This document shows positions 8,613 to 17,860 of a DNA stretch of 64,000 bases, piece after piece; position 1 is the first letter of the stretch; the number at the start of each line of letters is the position of its first letter. The stretch is from Legionella sp. Its GTDB lineage: Bacteria > Pseudomonadota > Gammaproteobacteria > Legionellales > Legionellaceae. The stretch spans positions 79,031 through 143,030 of the forward strand of contig JAFKHV010000007.1 of the NCBI GenBank assembly GCA_017306715.1, written 5' to 3'. A model generated the notes under the pieces. The model was not told the DNA's origin, did no database searches, and was given only the letters and a program-made list of their open reading frames with translations. Both the position numbers and the translations under genes were made by a program.

Positions 8613-9923
8613 ATGAAGACCAACCGCAATTTAGACGTCACTGCGTCCCAATTTGGGGTGGCGCGAATTGAGGAATATCACCAACAGATATTGTCCACGG
8701 GCAAGTATCCAGAAATTATTATTGATGCCGTTGCTCAAGAACCTGAGACTTTTTTGCTCCAGGTCTATGCTGCAACTTATTTTCTTTATGCTCAGCGAAA
8801 TATCGGTATTATTTCTGCTCAGGAGCATTTGCTTGAGGCAGAGAAACAACTTTCCCAAGTAAATCACCGTGAGCAATTGATTTTTTATGCGGTGGATGCC
8901 TGGGCCCATAACGATTATATTCAGGCTTTGTGCTTATTTAAAAGTGTAGCGCAACTTTATCCAAGGGATACCTTGGCGGTAAAATTTGCTGAATGGCTTT
9001 ATTATTGTTGTGGGCAAAAATATTATGCTCAGGATTACCTCGCATTATGTGAGGCGGTGTACTCCCATAATGAAGATGACCCATCCTTTCTAGCGATGTA
9101 TGCTTTTGCTCAAGAGCTAGTTGGTCACCGACTTAAGGCAGAACAAGAAGCACAGCGTGCATTAATTTTAAATCCTCACGAAGCTTGGGCCCAGCACTGT
9201 CTAGCTCATGTTTATCATCAGCAGGGGCAATTTGCAGAGGGCATCAATGCGCTCGAAAATTGGCGGGTGGATTGGGAAAATATTTCTCCCTTATTGATTG
9301 GTCATAATTTATGGCATTTAGCTCTATTTTATATCGCGAATCGCCAAGGACAGCAGGCCATAAATCTGTTACCACAGATTCTTGGTATGTTTCCTGAAGT
9401 AGTGGTATCGCACATTGATGCGATTTCTCTACTTTGGCGCTTGGAACTTGCAGGATTTTCCCAACCGCAGTGGCTAAAAAAGCTGGCTCATATTGTTGAA
9501 AGTGCTGCATCTGAACATTTTACCGGATTTAATACACTACATTATATCTATTGTTTGGCTCACGGCGGCGATGAAATCGTACTCAATAAAGCACTAGCTG
9601 ACCTGAAGCTTTTTGCTTTTGCTCAGGCAGGAACTTACAGTGGAACATTATGGCAGGAGGTTATTTTTCCTTTTTGTAAAGCAATCGTTGCATGTACTCA
9701 TGAGGAATATGAAAAAGCTTACGAACTCATCCACCCTAATTGGCGGCGTTACCTTGAACTTGGGGGGAGTGATGCGCAAGGGGAGGTTTTTGCCCAAAGC
9801 TATTTTTTATGTCTACTGCGATTGGGTAAAAATAAAGAAGCAAAAGACGTGTTTGAGCAAAGCCTTGCACACTATCAAAACACACCCCTTGCTCAGTCCT
9901 GGTTTGATCAAGCACAACGTTAA
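8613..9923 (+). CDS. TPR protein of the TTC38-like family
   Basis: The 436-residue cytosolic-type protein has no signal peptide and starts at an ATG preceded by GAAGGAAG. It is built from helical TPR-type repeats, for example FLAMYAFAQELVGHRLKAEQEAQRA at about 151-175 and AWAQHCLAHVYHQQGQFAEGINAL at about 191-214. The segment with GHNLWHLALFYI around 230 is the hallmark I associate with eukaryotic TTC38 and its bacterial relatives. Substrate or partner is unknown. It begins 37 bases after the LRR gene, so the two may be co-transcribed. It could be a eukaryote-like interaction protein, but nothing shows export. Confidence 0.75.
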   Translation: MKTNRNLDVTASQFGVARIEEYHQQILSTGKYPEIIIDAVAQEPETFLLQVYAATYFLYAQRNIGIISAQEHLLEAEKQLSQVNHREQLIFYAVDAWAHNDYIQALCLFKSVAQLYPRDTLAVKFAEWLYYCCGQKYYAQDYLALCEAVYSHNEDDPSFLAMYAFAQELVGHRLKAEQEAQRALILNPHEAWAQHCLAHVYHQQGQFAEGINALENWRVDWENISPLLIGHNLWHLALFYIANRQGQQAINLLPQILGMFPEVVVSHIDAISLLWRLELAGFSQPQWLKKLAHIVESAASEHFTGFNTLHYIYCLAHGGDEIVLNKALADLKLFAFAQAGTYSGTLWQEVIFPFCKAIVACTHEEYEKAYELIHPNWRRYLELGGSDAQGEVFAQSYFLCLLRLGKNKEAKDVFEQSLAHYQNTPLAQSWFDQAQR

Positions 9924-10031
9924 TTCGTACTGTTTGGCAAGATATCAGATTAATGTGATGTAGTGAATCTGCTAATGGAATATTAATTTTTAGGCTTTTT
10001 TGCTAAACTACAGGGCTGTTTTATTATCAAG

Positions 10032-11261
10032 ATGCCCATGACTCGCTCTGTAAATTCAATTTTTTTAGTTGGCTTGCTTTCAGCATTTTCCTTTTTAACT
10101 TTTGATTTGTATCAATCGTCTATTCCCTATTTAGTAGACTATTTTTCTACGAACTACAGTTTGGTTCAGTTAACCTTAACACTGTATTTATTCTTTTTTG
10201 GGGCGATGCAGCTCGTCTGGGGGCCGTTAATAGACCATTACGGTCGACGCAAACTGCTGCCTGGTTGTTTACTTCTTGCGGTGTTCGCCAGTTTACTTTG
10301 TGTTTTTGCCCAGAACATCTGGATATTAATTATCGGGCGCAGCTTACAAGGGGTCGCATTATGCTGTGCCAATCTTGTGGCTTTGTCCACTGCGCGCGAT
10401 TTTGATGATCCATTGCAACGAGCAAAAGTATTATCTTACGTATCCATGATTGTTGCCGTATCACCTATATTCGCGCCTATATTAGGAGCATTTATATTTA
10501 CCTATTGTGGTTGGCAGGCGAATTTCCTGATAATGGCTATCATTGGTTTGTGGCTTTACGTACAAAGCAAAAATGGTTTAAGAGAGGCACCTAATTGGAC
10601 GTTAGCTCAAGACTCTTTAAATTTTTCTCACATCATGCGTTCGTACAGGGAAATTTTAAGTACACCGACTGTGTGGAGTGGGGCATTAATAATGATGTTC
10701 ACGTTTGCTGCCGTAATGCTTTCGATCATAAACTCCTCCTATTTAATTATCGATGAATTAGGATATAGCCAATTAGGATATGGTTTAATTTTTATCGTTA
10801 ATGGGCTAAATATCATTTTCGGTAATTATCTGGGAATTTGGTTACGGCGCTGGCTGAGTATGGAATTCACCATATACATGGGCGCGGCCTTTATTTTAGG
10901 CGGAGGTCTGGTTATGTTCACTATGAACATGATTTATGGCTTTAGTCTCTTAGCATTTGCCTTCTCTTTAGTGGCCAATTTAGGCATAAGCCTTGCGGCT
11001 CCAGCAACAATGTCCCTGACCCTATCGAATTATGAGAAAAATACAGGATTAGTGCTTGCGGTTATTCATACAATAAGAATGTTTGGTTCAGCAGTTCTGG
11101 TTACACTGTGTGCTCAATATCTGACAACTAATTTAAATGCGCTACCGATCGGGCTTTTTTGTTGTGGCTTTGGCACTTTTATCAGTGCGTATCAGTTTGC
11201 GCACCGCCGCAAAAGCAATCCTGATGATGATAATCTGATAGAGTTAAAGGCGGCTGGTTAA
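10032..11261 (+). CDS. Bcr/CflA-family multidrug efflux MFS transporter
   Basis: The 409 residues form about 12 hydrophobic segments of the major facilitator fold. Family marks of drug:H+ antiporter-1 (Bcr/CflA) exporters are MPLL-like LYQSSIPYLVDYF in helix 1, the GPLIDHYGRRKLLP loop (motif A, about 64-77), a GRSLQGVA segment (about 103-110) and the antiporter motif region PIFAPILGAFIF in helix 5. It would pump small hydrophobic drugs or amino-acid-derived compounds out through the inner membrane. The ribosome site before the ATG is weak; an in-frame ATG two codons later is possible. The stop lies only four bases from the convergent DUF4189 gene, without a visible hairpin between. Confidence 0.88.
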   Translation: MPMTRSVNSIFLVGLLSAFSFLTFDLYQSSIPYLVDYFSTNYSLVQLTLTLYLFFFGAMQLVWGPLIDHYGRRKLLPGCLLLAVFASLLCVFAQNIWILIIGRSLQGVALCCANLVALSTARDFDDPLQRAKVLSYVSMIVAVSPIFAPILGAFIFTYCGWQANFLIMAIIGLWLYVQSKNGLREAPNWTLAQDSLNFSHIMRSYREILSTPTVWSGALIMMFTFAAVMLSIINSSYLIIDELGYSQLGYGLIFIVNGLNIIFGNYLGIWLRRWLSMEFTIYMGAAFILGGGLVMFTMNMIYGFSLLAFAFSLVANLGISLAAPATMSLTLSNYEKNTGLVLAVIHTIRMFGSAVLVTLCAQYLTTNLNALPIGLFCCGFGTFISAYQFAHRRKSNPDDDNLIELKAAG

Positions 11262-11265
11262 TATC

Positions 11266-11664
11266 TTAATTACAGTCAGAGGCAATTAATACACAATCAG
11301 CATGTTGGCATTGTTTTCTCGCCATCTCTTCAGCAATATGCTTATTACTGCCGGTGCCCATCCCCTGATAGTTTTTTGAGAGGGCATAGGCGCCGCATTG
11401 ATTGTAGGTCACGACCACTTTACATTGCTCACCACCTGCTTTATCACACGAATTTTCCGCGTTTTTTTCAGCTTCTTCGCGAGTGCTGCCACCGCCTATG
11501 CCATAAGCGCAATCGCTATCGTGATTATTAATGTCTGCAGCGATGGCGCCCCAGGTCTCTGCAGGAGCTAAGGGTGTAGCACCAGCATTATTGTCAAATT
11601 GCGCCCACGCATTGATACTGAAGCATACATTGATTAATAATAAGCCTAAAATTTTACGCGTCAT
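11266..11664 (-). CDS. DUF4189-type secreted protein
   Basis: The frame opens at 11721 but the start is set at 11664, where ATG follows AGGAACACC and begins a clear signal peptide (MTRKILGLLLINVCFSINAWA). The mature part has four or more cysteines and the DUF4189 pattern: W-G-A-I-A, then CAYGIGGGSTREEAEKNA, later NQCGAYAL. This small disulfide-bonded domain is common in secreted bacterial proteins and has no known function. The product has 132 residues. It starts 7 bases after the stop of the PEBP-like gene, so the pair is an operon. Confidence 0.82.
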   Translation of the reverse strand: MTRKILGLLLINVCFSINAWAQFDNNAGATPLAPAETWGAIAADINNHDSDCAYGIGGGSTREEAEKNAENSCDKAGGEQCKVVVTYNQCGAYALSKNYQGMGTGSNKHIAEEMARKQCQHADCVLIASDCN

Positions 11665-11671
11665 GGTGTTC

Positions 11672-12187
11672 CTAGTTAAATGTTTGATATAAACCCACAA
11701 GCTCTGCGGTTGCCAATACATGACCGGTCATGCTGTTTAATAGTGAATCGGGGGATGCCTCAGGATCAGTAGGTAAATGATTATCTAATGCATAAATTTT
11801 AAATACGTAGCGATGTGCGCCAATGCTTGGACAGGGTCCACGATATCCTGGGCCGCCCCAACTATTTTTTCCATATTGAGCTCCTTCAGGTAGGGGGCTG
11901 CCTGCATCTAACTGAGTAATATTTGCTGGGATATTATATAGAAACCAATGAGTCCAAGCCGCATTGGGTGCATCTGGGTCTTGAACAACCAGTGCAAAAG
12001 ATTGCGTTTTTTCAGGTGCATTACGCCAGGTTAGGGGTGGAGACAAATCGCGTCCCTTACACGTAAACTGGTCTGGAATAATTGAGTTTTGTTTAAACGC
12101 GCTACTTTCTAAAACAAATGACTGCGCAAAAATTTTATAATTAAAGAGATAGACTAAAATGAACAGGAATAAAGAAATTTTTTTCAT
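11672..12187 (-). CDS. YbhB/YbcL (PEBP, Raf-kinase-inhibitor-like) secreted protein
   Basis: The 171-residue protein starts with a signal peptide (MKKISLFLFILVYLFNYKIFA) and then shows the bacterial PEBP fold. Features are IPDQFTCKGRDLSPPLTW (about 40-57), the anion-binding segment DPDAP (70-74), THWFLYNIP and GYRGPCPSIGAHRYVF. In eukaryotes PEBPs bind phospholipid head groups and kinases; in bacteria the role is mostly unknown, with periplasmic location typical of the YbcL type. The gene leads a two-gene unit with the DUF4189 gene. Confidence 0.9.
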   Translation of the reverse strand: MKKISLFLFILVYLFNYKIFAQSFVLESSAFKQNSIIPDQFTCKGRDLSPPLTWRNAPEKTQSFALVVQDPDAPNAAWTHWFLYNIPANITQLDAGSPLPEGAQYGKNSWGGPGYRGPCPSIGAHRYVFKIYALDNHLPTDPEASPDSLLNSMTGHVLATAELVGLYQTFN

Positions 12188-12810
12188 AGTAGAGACTCCC
12201 TTATTATTATTTGTTATTTCATGTTTTTATTCAATTTATCTCATTTTGGTTTGAAGTTTTAAGTGTAGCACTGAAAATAAAATCTGTAATTTATTTAGAT
12301 AATTAAGTCTTTACCTACGTTTAAAATATTACTATTGTAGATTTAAATAAAAACATACTACTAAAAATTATGATTCGGTGTTACAATTGAAGTCATAGTT
12401 AAGATTAACTATCAGGAACGTTTCTAGCAGTCCACTTAACCTCGCTTTTGGAATGATTTTGAGCGACATTTGTTTATCCATGTCTAATATGCAGATTGGT
12501 TTCGTTGCAAGCCATATTTTAAGAAATCTCTTACATCACTTTCAGCTAATTGATTCACGCACTCTTTTATCTTCTCAGCTTATAATAATCTTGTTTGGCG
12601 CGGCTGGAATAGACGGGATGTCAGCTTCGAATCAACATTCAGGATGATTACAGCTGTCGCACAAACACGAATTGCATAAGTTTTTGTTATCATTCACAAC
12701 TTAATTAAGTGCCTACACACAGACTTATCCCCAGAAATTGTGGATAAAATCATTTTTTTAATGGTATGAAATGCTATTGTTTGTTTCGAATAGAACAAAC
12801 AGGTGTAATC
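12188..12810. other. 623-base gene-poor region with a DnaA-box-like inverted pair
   Basis: It separates two divergent genes and is AT-rich. The only plus-strand frame of note (12453-12647, 64 codons) has no ribosome site and no recognisable similarity. At 12725-12747 TTATCCCCA faces TGTGGATAA; the second, read on the minus strand, is a perfect DnaA box (TTATCCACA). A further inverted TTGTT/AACAA pair lies at about 12779-12798. No RNA gene was recognised. Confidence 0.5.
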
Positions 12811-13497
12811 ATGCCCATACTAAAAAAAATTTCTCTCCTAAGCTTATCTCTAGTACCTATATCCATTCTTTATGCGGCAAATACTTCAATTGCTTTTTTT
12901 GCTTCGAATAATACCGGAATTTTAAAACCCCAGCAGGCTTATGAGCGTTTACTTTCCGAACCGCAAGAACAATTAAGAAAAGAAATTACTCATATTCTGC
13001 AACAACATCATCTCGAGCAAAATGAAGTTGAGGAAGGTATTGGTATGTATCAGATGGCTGCTGATGGTCAACAAACTGCAGATAATTCAGAAGTCTTTAT
13101 CACCTCACCTTATCAGGAAATTTCCAAGCAAAGAGCATTTGATATCGCTGCGGCAATTGCGCGTCAGCTGCAGCAGGAAAGTGTGGCCGTATTCGTTCCA
13201 ACGACTCAACAAGCAAGTGGTGATGTGATACTGCATTTAACATCGCACCCTTATCATCTTCCAGAGATTATGCAGTTAATTCAGAATAAATTACCTCCTG
13301 AATATGCAAAAGCCTACTCTATTCATTTTGCAAATAAAGACGGTGGTTATGAGCATGCAACGATTGCCTCAATTGAATGGTTGGGTTCACAAATTGACCC
13401 CTCACTGATAGAGCAGGCATTTCCAAAGGACCGAACCACGGTTAAACACGGCCGAACTTATTTAGTTTATCAGGACGGTAAGAAAGAAGAGATTTAA
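12811..13497 (+). CDS. Secreted hypothetical protein
   Basis: The frame is open from 12766, but ATG 12811 follows AGGTGTAATC and starts a good signal peptide (MPILKKISLLSLSLVPISIL, cleavage likely after YAA). The mature 200 or so residues are polar and Gln/Glu-rich with no recognised domain. The stretch after about residue 60 alternates amphipathic helices (QEQLRKEITHILQQHHLEQ) with a ferredoxin-like pattern (a DVILHL strand, then HLPEIMQLIQNKL). A perfect hairpin follows the stop, so the gene is monocistronic at its 3' end. Function unknown. Confidence 0.7.
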   Translation: MPILKKISLLSLSLVPISILYAANTSIAFFASNNTGILKPQQAYERLLSEPQEQLRKEITHILQQHHLEQNEVEEGIGMYQMAADGQQTADNSEVFITSPYQEISKQRAFDIAAAIARQLQQESVAVFVPTTQQASGDVILHLTSHPYHLPEIMQLIQNKLPPEYAKAYSIHFANKDGGYEHATIASIEWLGSQIDPSLIEQAFPKDRTTVKHGRTYLVYQDGKKEEI

Positions 13498-13517
13498 AAT
13501 TATAAATTTATCATTGC

Positions 13518-13545
13518 TTCGGGATACTAATAAAAATATCCCGAA
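13518..13545 (+). terminator. Rho-independent-type hairpin
   Basis: TTCGGGATA (13518-13526) pairs perfectly with TATCCCGAA (13537-13545) around a 10-base AT loop and is followed by ATTTT. It lies 21 bases after the secreted hypothetical gene. Confidence 0.75.
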
Positions 13546-13696
13546 ATTTTAGAATCATAATTATCCGAACTTTAAAAATAATCTGCAACCTTAATATCCT
13601 CTTAAGTTTTTTTACCTATAATTGGCAGCGTTTTGTGCCTTGCTATCCGAGAGTTTAGTTATGGCGCAATAGAATAATAAGATAAGGAGTATATTC

Positions 13697-14827
13697 GTGG
13701 GGAAGTATATAGAACAGCTGGATGAACAGATCCAGGCAATTGATAAAAAAAATTATTATCGCGGTCAGTATCAATCCTATATGACCGGGCCAGAATGGCG
13801 AAATGTAGAAATGGCACAAGAATATGCTGCTTTCTTAAGAGAAGGGAAGTCGATGTTTCAATTCCCATATTTTCGTCAAGTAGCTGGACTCTGGCGAGTA
13901 TTTTATCATTCATACAAGGCGGCGAGAAAATACGACAGCCCTTGGTCTATTTTATTTTCAGAATATATGCTCATGGATTTGTTTGTCTGTTTTTTTACGA
14001 CGGTTGAATTAATTCCTAAGGCCCTGTTATCTATGGTATTAAATTTCTTCCTCGGAACTGTAAATCGTACCGAAATGCAGCAGCACTTGGCTGAGCACTA
14101 TCAACAGTACGCACAAAATTTGGAGACCATTCCTTTTTATGATCATCAGTATAAAGAAATTAGAGAGAATCTCGAAAATAAATACCGAGAGTGTCGAGAA
14201 AAAACCTGGGGCGATTGGTTTAGTTGGAAGGTGGTTGCAACCGAACTTTGGATGCGTCGCTGGATTTCAAAACCCTTAAGTTATTGGTTTCATCAAGATG
14301 CAAATTTAGTCCCCGCCACCACTGAAGTATTAGTCAAATTTAAAGACGATGAATCATCCGATCAAAGGCAAGCTAAAAAGACTTTTAGAGCTAAAATTAC
14401 TCAGATTCAAGCTCAAACCCCAGCAGTAAGCATTACTGGAGAAGATGTTTATGTTAAAGAAAATCAAAACAAATCTTATTTATCCGTGTATGCACGCTTA
14501 ACAGTCCCTCGTTATGCTTCCTTTCAAACGGTAGTCCATGAATTAGCTGAAAAAGATATCCATTTACGCAAAATTGCGGGTCACGATAAAGTGCAAGTAA
14601 AATGCATTATCGATGCTCCTGATGAAAACAATTATTTACTTAGACGATCCGAGCTGGAAGCGCTTAAGAAAGGAACCAGCCTACTTTACACTTATGGCGA
14701 TAATATTCATCCTTGGCGTAAGTTTTGTCTCTTTGACGTAGATGTCCATAATCTGGATAAATCTTTGGGGCGGTTTACGAAACATGATCAAGAGGAAGTT
14801 TCCGTTCAATTTATCCATAATTTCTAA
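13697..14827 (+). CDS. Hypothetical membrane-associated protein paired with the FAD-oxidase/methyltransferase fusion
   Basis: The 376-residue protein starts at GTG 13697 with AAGGAG upstream. It has one long hydrophobic stretch (about 85-120, around LMDLFVCFFTTVELIPKALL) that could cross or dip into the membrane. Flanking helices are charged, and the C-terminal half is a soluble alpha/beta region. I do not recognise a family. Its stop lies 10 bases before the ATG of the 920-residue fusion gene, so they are co-transcribed and probably work together. The fusion partner also has N-terminal hydrophobic segments, suggesting a shared membrane site. No signal peptide or catalytic motif is seen. Confidence 0.75.
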   Translation: MGKYIEQLDEQIQAIDKKNYYRGQYQSYMTGPEWRNVEMAQEYAAFLREGKSMFQFPYFRQVAGLWRVFYHSYKAARKYDSPWSILFSEYMLMDLFVCFFTTVELIPKALLSMVLNFFLGTVNRTEMQQHLAEHYQQYAQNLETIPFYDHQYKEIRENLENKYRECREKTWGDWFSWKVVATELWMRRWISKPLSYWFHQDANLVPATTEVLVKFKDDESSDQRQAKKTFRAKITQIQAQTPAVSITGEDVYVKENQNKSYLSVYARLTVPRYASFQTVVHELAEKDIHLRKIAGHDKVQVKCIIDAPDENNYLLRRSELEALKKGTSLLYTYGDNIHPWRKFCLFDVDVHNLDKSLGRFTKHDQEEVSVQFIHNF

Positions 14828-14837
14828 GGAACTCAAG

Positions 14838-17600
14838 ATGTCTTTTTGGCGTAAATTAGCAAATAAAATACCTGAATCTGGACGCTTATCCAGCATCCCT
14901 GCCAGTATAATTGACCAAGCTTACCTTCATAAACCCGCGGGACTTTTTAACAGAATATTCAATGCCATTTACATTCGCGCTGTTTATTTAACCATGCTCA
15001 TCCCGGCTCAATTTATTGATTTATTCGTATCTATGGGGTTGGGCATTCGCTATGCCTTTGGATCGTTTTTTGTCACCGATGATTTGCAAGAGCATCGTTT
15101 GCAGCAGCAGCGTAAATACGGAACCATTTTTAGTAAAAATTTGTATGCCTTATTGGCAGCAATTTTCGGTTTAATTAGCCCTAAATTGGTTGCTTTTTAT
15201 TTTACCCCCGATCGTCCAGAGAGCAAAGGAACAATCGCTGCGGGTGGTCTCTATAAAGGAAGTGAGCTTGAAGTAAAACAACCAGAAACAATAAGCGAAG
15301 TACAGGAAATTATTGTGGCTGCTGCGGCTGCGCATCAAAAAGTGATGCCGGTGGGTGCTGGTTTGAGTCAAGGACAACAATTTCTTCCTGCAGATGAGCA
15401 TGCTGTTGTACTTGATTTAGGGAAGCTCAATAAGGTAGAAATTCGTGCCGAGGATAAGGTGGCTATCGTTGGTGCTGGGGCAATTTGGGCTGATATTCAA
15501 AAAGCAGCCGACCCTCATCGTCTGGCACTTGAAGTGATGCAAGCCTCAAATGTTTTTAGTGTTGGCGGTTCTATTGGTACCAACATCCATGGTTGGGCAC
15601 ATCGCAAAGGTGCTTTAGTCAATGTTGTTCGCTCCTTAAAAATCATTAATGCTCAAGGCGAATTACAGCAGTTAACTCCTGAAGATGAATTATTTTATCA
15701 AGTAATTGGTGGTTTTGGGTTACTAGGAATCGTCGTCGAGGTTGAGATACAGCTCATTGACAATCACTTGGTCAAAGAAATGGGTACTGCTGTTGCGCTT
15801 GACGATTACCCGGATTATTTCCTGGAGCAAGTGCTTCCCGACGATACGATTAAAATGCATTTATATCGCTTGGATCTCAATCCAAATGCACTACTGAGTA
15901 AAGGTTTCGCTGTCAATTATGTAGAGGCGCAAGCAGAGCCTGTGCAAAGCGAAGATTTACGCATGGAGTCCAATCGCGGGAGTCGTTTGAATCAAATCGC
16001 TGTAAATATGGCACGTCGTATCGGTTTTGCACGTAAGATTTATTCCGATTCTGAAGAAAAAAGAGTCCTTGCGAACGATAGCCCTGCACTTTCAATCAAT
16101 AAAACCATGCAACCTCCAGTGAATGCCATGTTTCATCCCGCAAACAGTGAAGTTGAGCTCTTGCAGGAATTTTTCTTACCTAAAGAGACCCTAGTGCAGT
16201 TTATTAAAAATCTGGGGCGTATTTTGATGGATCACCACGTCGTACTTCTCAATGCTTCGGTACGTTTTGTATTACAACATGAAAAGTCTCTTCTTTCTTA
16301 TGCTCCGGATGGTGACCGCTTCGCTGTGGTTTTATGCTTTAATCAGGCTTTAGATGAGACGGCAAAAATCGGGGTTAAAAAATGGATTCGTGAGGCACAA
16401 GAGTTAGCAGTACAACTCAAAGGTACTTACTATTTACCTTATCAAGCGTTCACCGCACCTGAGGTGTTTTCAAAAGCTTATCCTAAAGCCACGGAATTTG
16501 TGCAATTAAAAAAGAAAGTTGACCCCGAAGAGATGTTTGTTAGTGGTTTCTACAAACGCTATTTAGAGCCAAAAGCGGAAATTGTGAATCATTTTAAAAA
16601 AATAAATGCGCATGATTTTGGTGGATTTTTGACTACAGTTCTTCATCGCGTTGATGTTCCTAAATTATTTTCGTTGCTTGAAGACATCATGTCTTACTGT
16701 GATACGCATGAAGAAATTTATACGCAATTATGCAAGCGTATGGGTGAAGTTATGCCTAATCCGTTTACGGATTTTCAGCGTATTTTGGGCTCACTCAGTG
16801 CAATTAAAGAAGATTTGACTGCGCAAGCTCATGCATTAATTTTTCAACAGCGCAAAGTGTGCGATGGCCTGGTGGAGATTGGCTACCCGGGACGCTTTGT
16901 TCGCGATTTCAAAGGTAAATTTAAGGTTACCGGAAAAATTGTTGCGGTTTATGAGCAACCCTCGATCACCGATTATATTCAGACAGGAATACCAAGACCT
17001 TATGATGAGTTTGTCCATTTGGATTATAAAGCGCCTTCATTAGCCTCATTACCCGATAATAGCGCCGATATAATTACCTGTTATGTGGGCTTACATCACT
17101 TTCCTGAAGATAAATTATCTGCTTTTTTAAACGATGTTCGCCGTGTGTTGCGTGAGGGGGGACATTTTCTTTTAGTGGATCATGATGTTGTTGATGAGCA
17201 ATCCTACAGTATGGCGTTTATGGCTCATACCATATTTAATGCAGTGAATGGTGTTCCCGTCGAAGAAGAACTGAGTGAATTACGTAATTTTCGCTCCATG
17301 GAGGAATGGAAAGCATGCTTGGATGCGCATGGACTAGCTTGTGCGCTTACCGGTCCTGATGTTCCATTAATTCGTCACCAAGACCCCAGCCGTAATCGTA
17401 TGATGAGTTTTACTAAGGGACTCGCACGAGCACACCAGGAAATGCGTGTGGCCGAAGATAAACCCGCGAATGGTAAAATAGAAGATAAGGGCGTCAGCAA
17501 GGAGGGATTAACAGCGAATTCTCTATTTTCTCGTTCGGATCAGAATGGGAAATCAACCTCTACCCCAGGGATGGTCATCGACCAACCTTCTTATCAATGA
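14838..17600 (+). CDS. FAD-dependent oxidase fused to SAM methyltransferase
   Basis: The frame is open from 14742, but ATG 14838 is preferred: it follows AAGGAACTCAAG and avoids overlap with the previous gene. The 920-residue product has three parts. Residues about 45-130 hold two hydrophobic segments. Residues about 150-590 are a VAO/PCMH-type FAD-binding oxidase, with PVGAGLSQGQQF near 171, GGSIGTNIHGWAHRKG near 243 and a GGFGLLGIVVEVEI strand, closest in style to ALO/GlcD-type oxidases. Residues about 690-850 form a class I methyltransferase, with LVEIGYPGRFV, DIITCYVGLHHFPED and an ALREGG-like VLREGGHFLLVDHD. This fusion is unusual. A methylated and oxidised small molecule or lipid headgroup is a guess. 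A strong terminator follows. Confidence 0.82.
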   Translation: MSFWRKLANKIPESGRLSSIPASIIDQAYLHKPAGLFNRIFNAIYIRAVYLTMLIPAQFIDLFVSMGLGIRYAFGSFFVTDDLQEHRLQQQRKYGTIFSKNLYALLAAIFGLISPKLVAFYFTPDRPESKGTIAAGGLYKGSELEVKQPETISEVQEIIVAAAAAHQKVMPVGAGLSQGQQFLPADEHAVVLDLGKLNKVEIRAEDKVAIVGAGAIWADIQKAADPHRLALEVMQASNVFSVGGSIGTNIHGWAHRKGALVNVVRSLKIINAQGELQQLTPEDELFYQVIGGFGLLGIVVEVEIQLIDNHLVKEMGTAVALDDYPDYFLEQVLPDDTIKMHLYRLDLNPNALLSKGFAVNYVEAQAEPVQSEDLRMESNRGSRLNQIAVNMARRIGFARKIYSDSEEKRVLANDSPALSINKTMQPPVNAMFHPANSEVELLQEFFLPKETLVQFIKNLGRILMDHHVVLLNASVRFVLQHEKSLLSYAPDGDRFAVVLCFNQALDETAKIGVKKWIREAQELAVQLKGTYYLPYQAFTAPEVFSKAYPKATEFVQLKKKVDPEEMFVSGFYKRYLEPKAEIVNHFKKINAHDFGGFLTTVLHRVDVPKLFSLLEDIMSYCDTHEEIYTQLCKRMGEVMPNPFTDFQRILGSLSAIKEDLTAQAHALIFQQRKVCDGLVEIGYPGRFVRDFKGKFKVTGKIVAVYEQPSITDYIQTGIPRPYDEFVHLDYKAPSLASLPDNSADIITCYVGLHHFPEDKLSAFLNDVRRVLREGGHFLLVDHDVVDEQSYSMAFMAHTIFNAVNGVPVEEELSELRNFRSMEEWKACLDAHGLACALTGPDVPLIRHQDPSRNRMMSFTKGLARAHQEMRVAEDKPANGKIEDKGVSKEGLTANSLFSRSDQNGKSTSTPGMVIDQPSYQ

Positions 17601-17629
17601 GCTATTTAAATAGTCCTCCAGTTTAATAC

Positions 17630-17654
17630 GGTCCGCGGGCGCGGACCTTTTTTT
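17630..17654 (+). terminator. Strong Rho-independent terminator
   Basis: GGTCCGC and GCGGACC pair around GGGC (17630-17647), followed directly by seven T. It ends the two-gene unit that carries the FAD/methyltransferase fusion. Confidence 0.92.
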
Positions 17655-17860
17655 AATCATGAAAACCTCAGCGCTTTATTTTACTGATCGTGCTAGCTCC
17701 TCGTAAATTATCCCCATACAAATCGGAAATTATCGACCATAATGTTTCAATTAATCTATTTTTATCTTCATAAAATGTGTGTTCCGCGTTACGATAAAAA
17801 TAGAATCATTTAAAAGTAGTATGGAAAGGAGCACCATATTGCGAATAAGGAGGGTTATTT

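Noticed and set aside
12453..12647. 64-codon plus-strand frame in the gene-poor region
   Set aside because: It has no ribosome site and no recognisable family; more likely chance in a spacer, though a decayed gene cannot be excluded.
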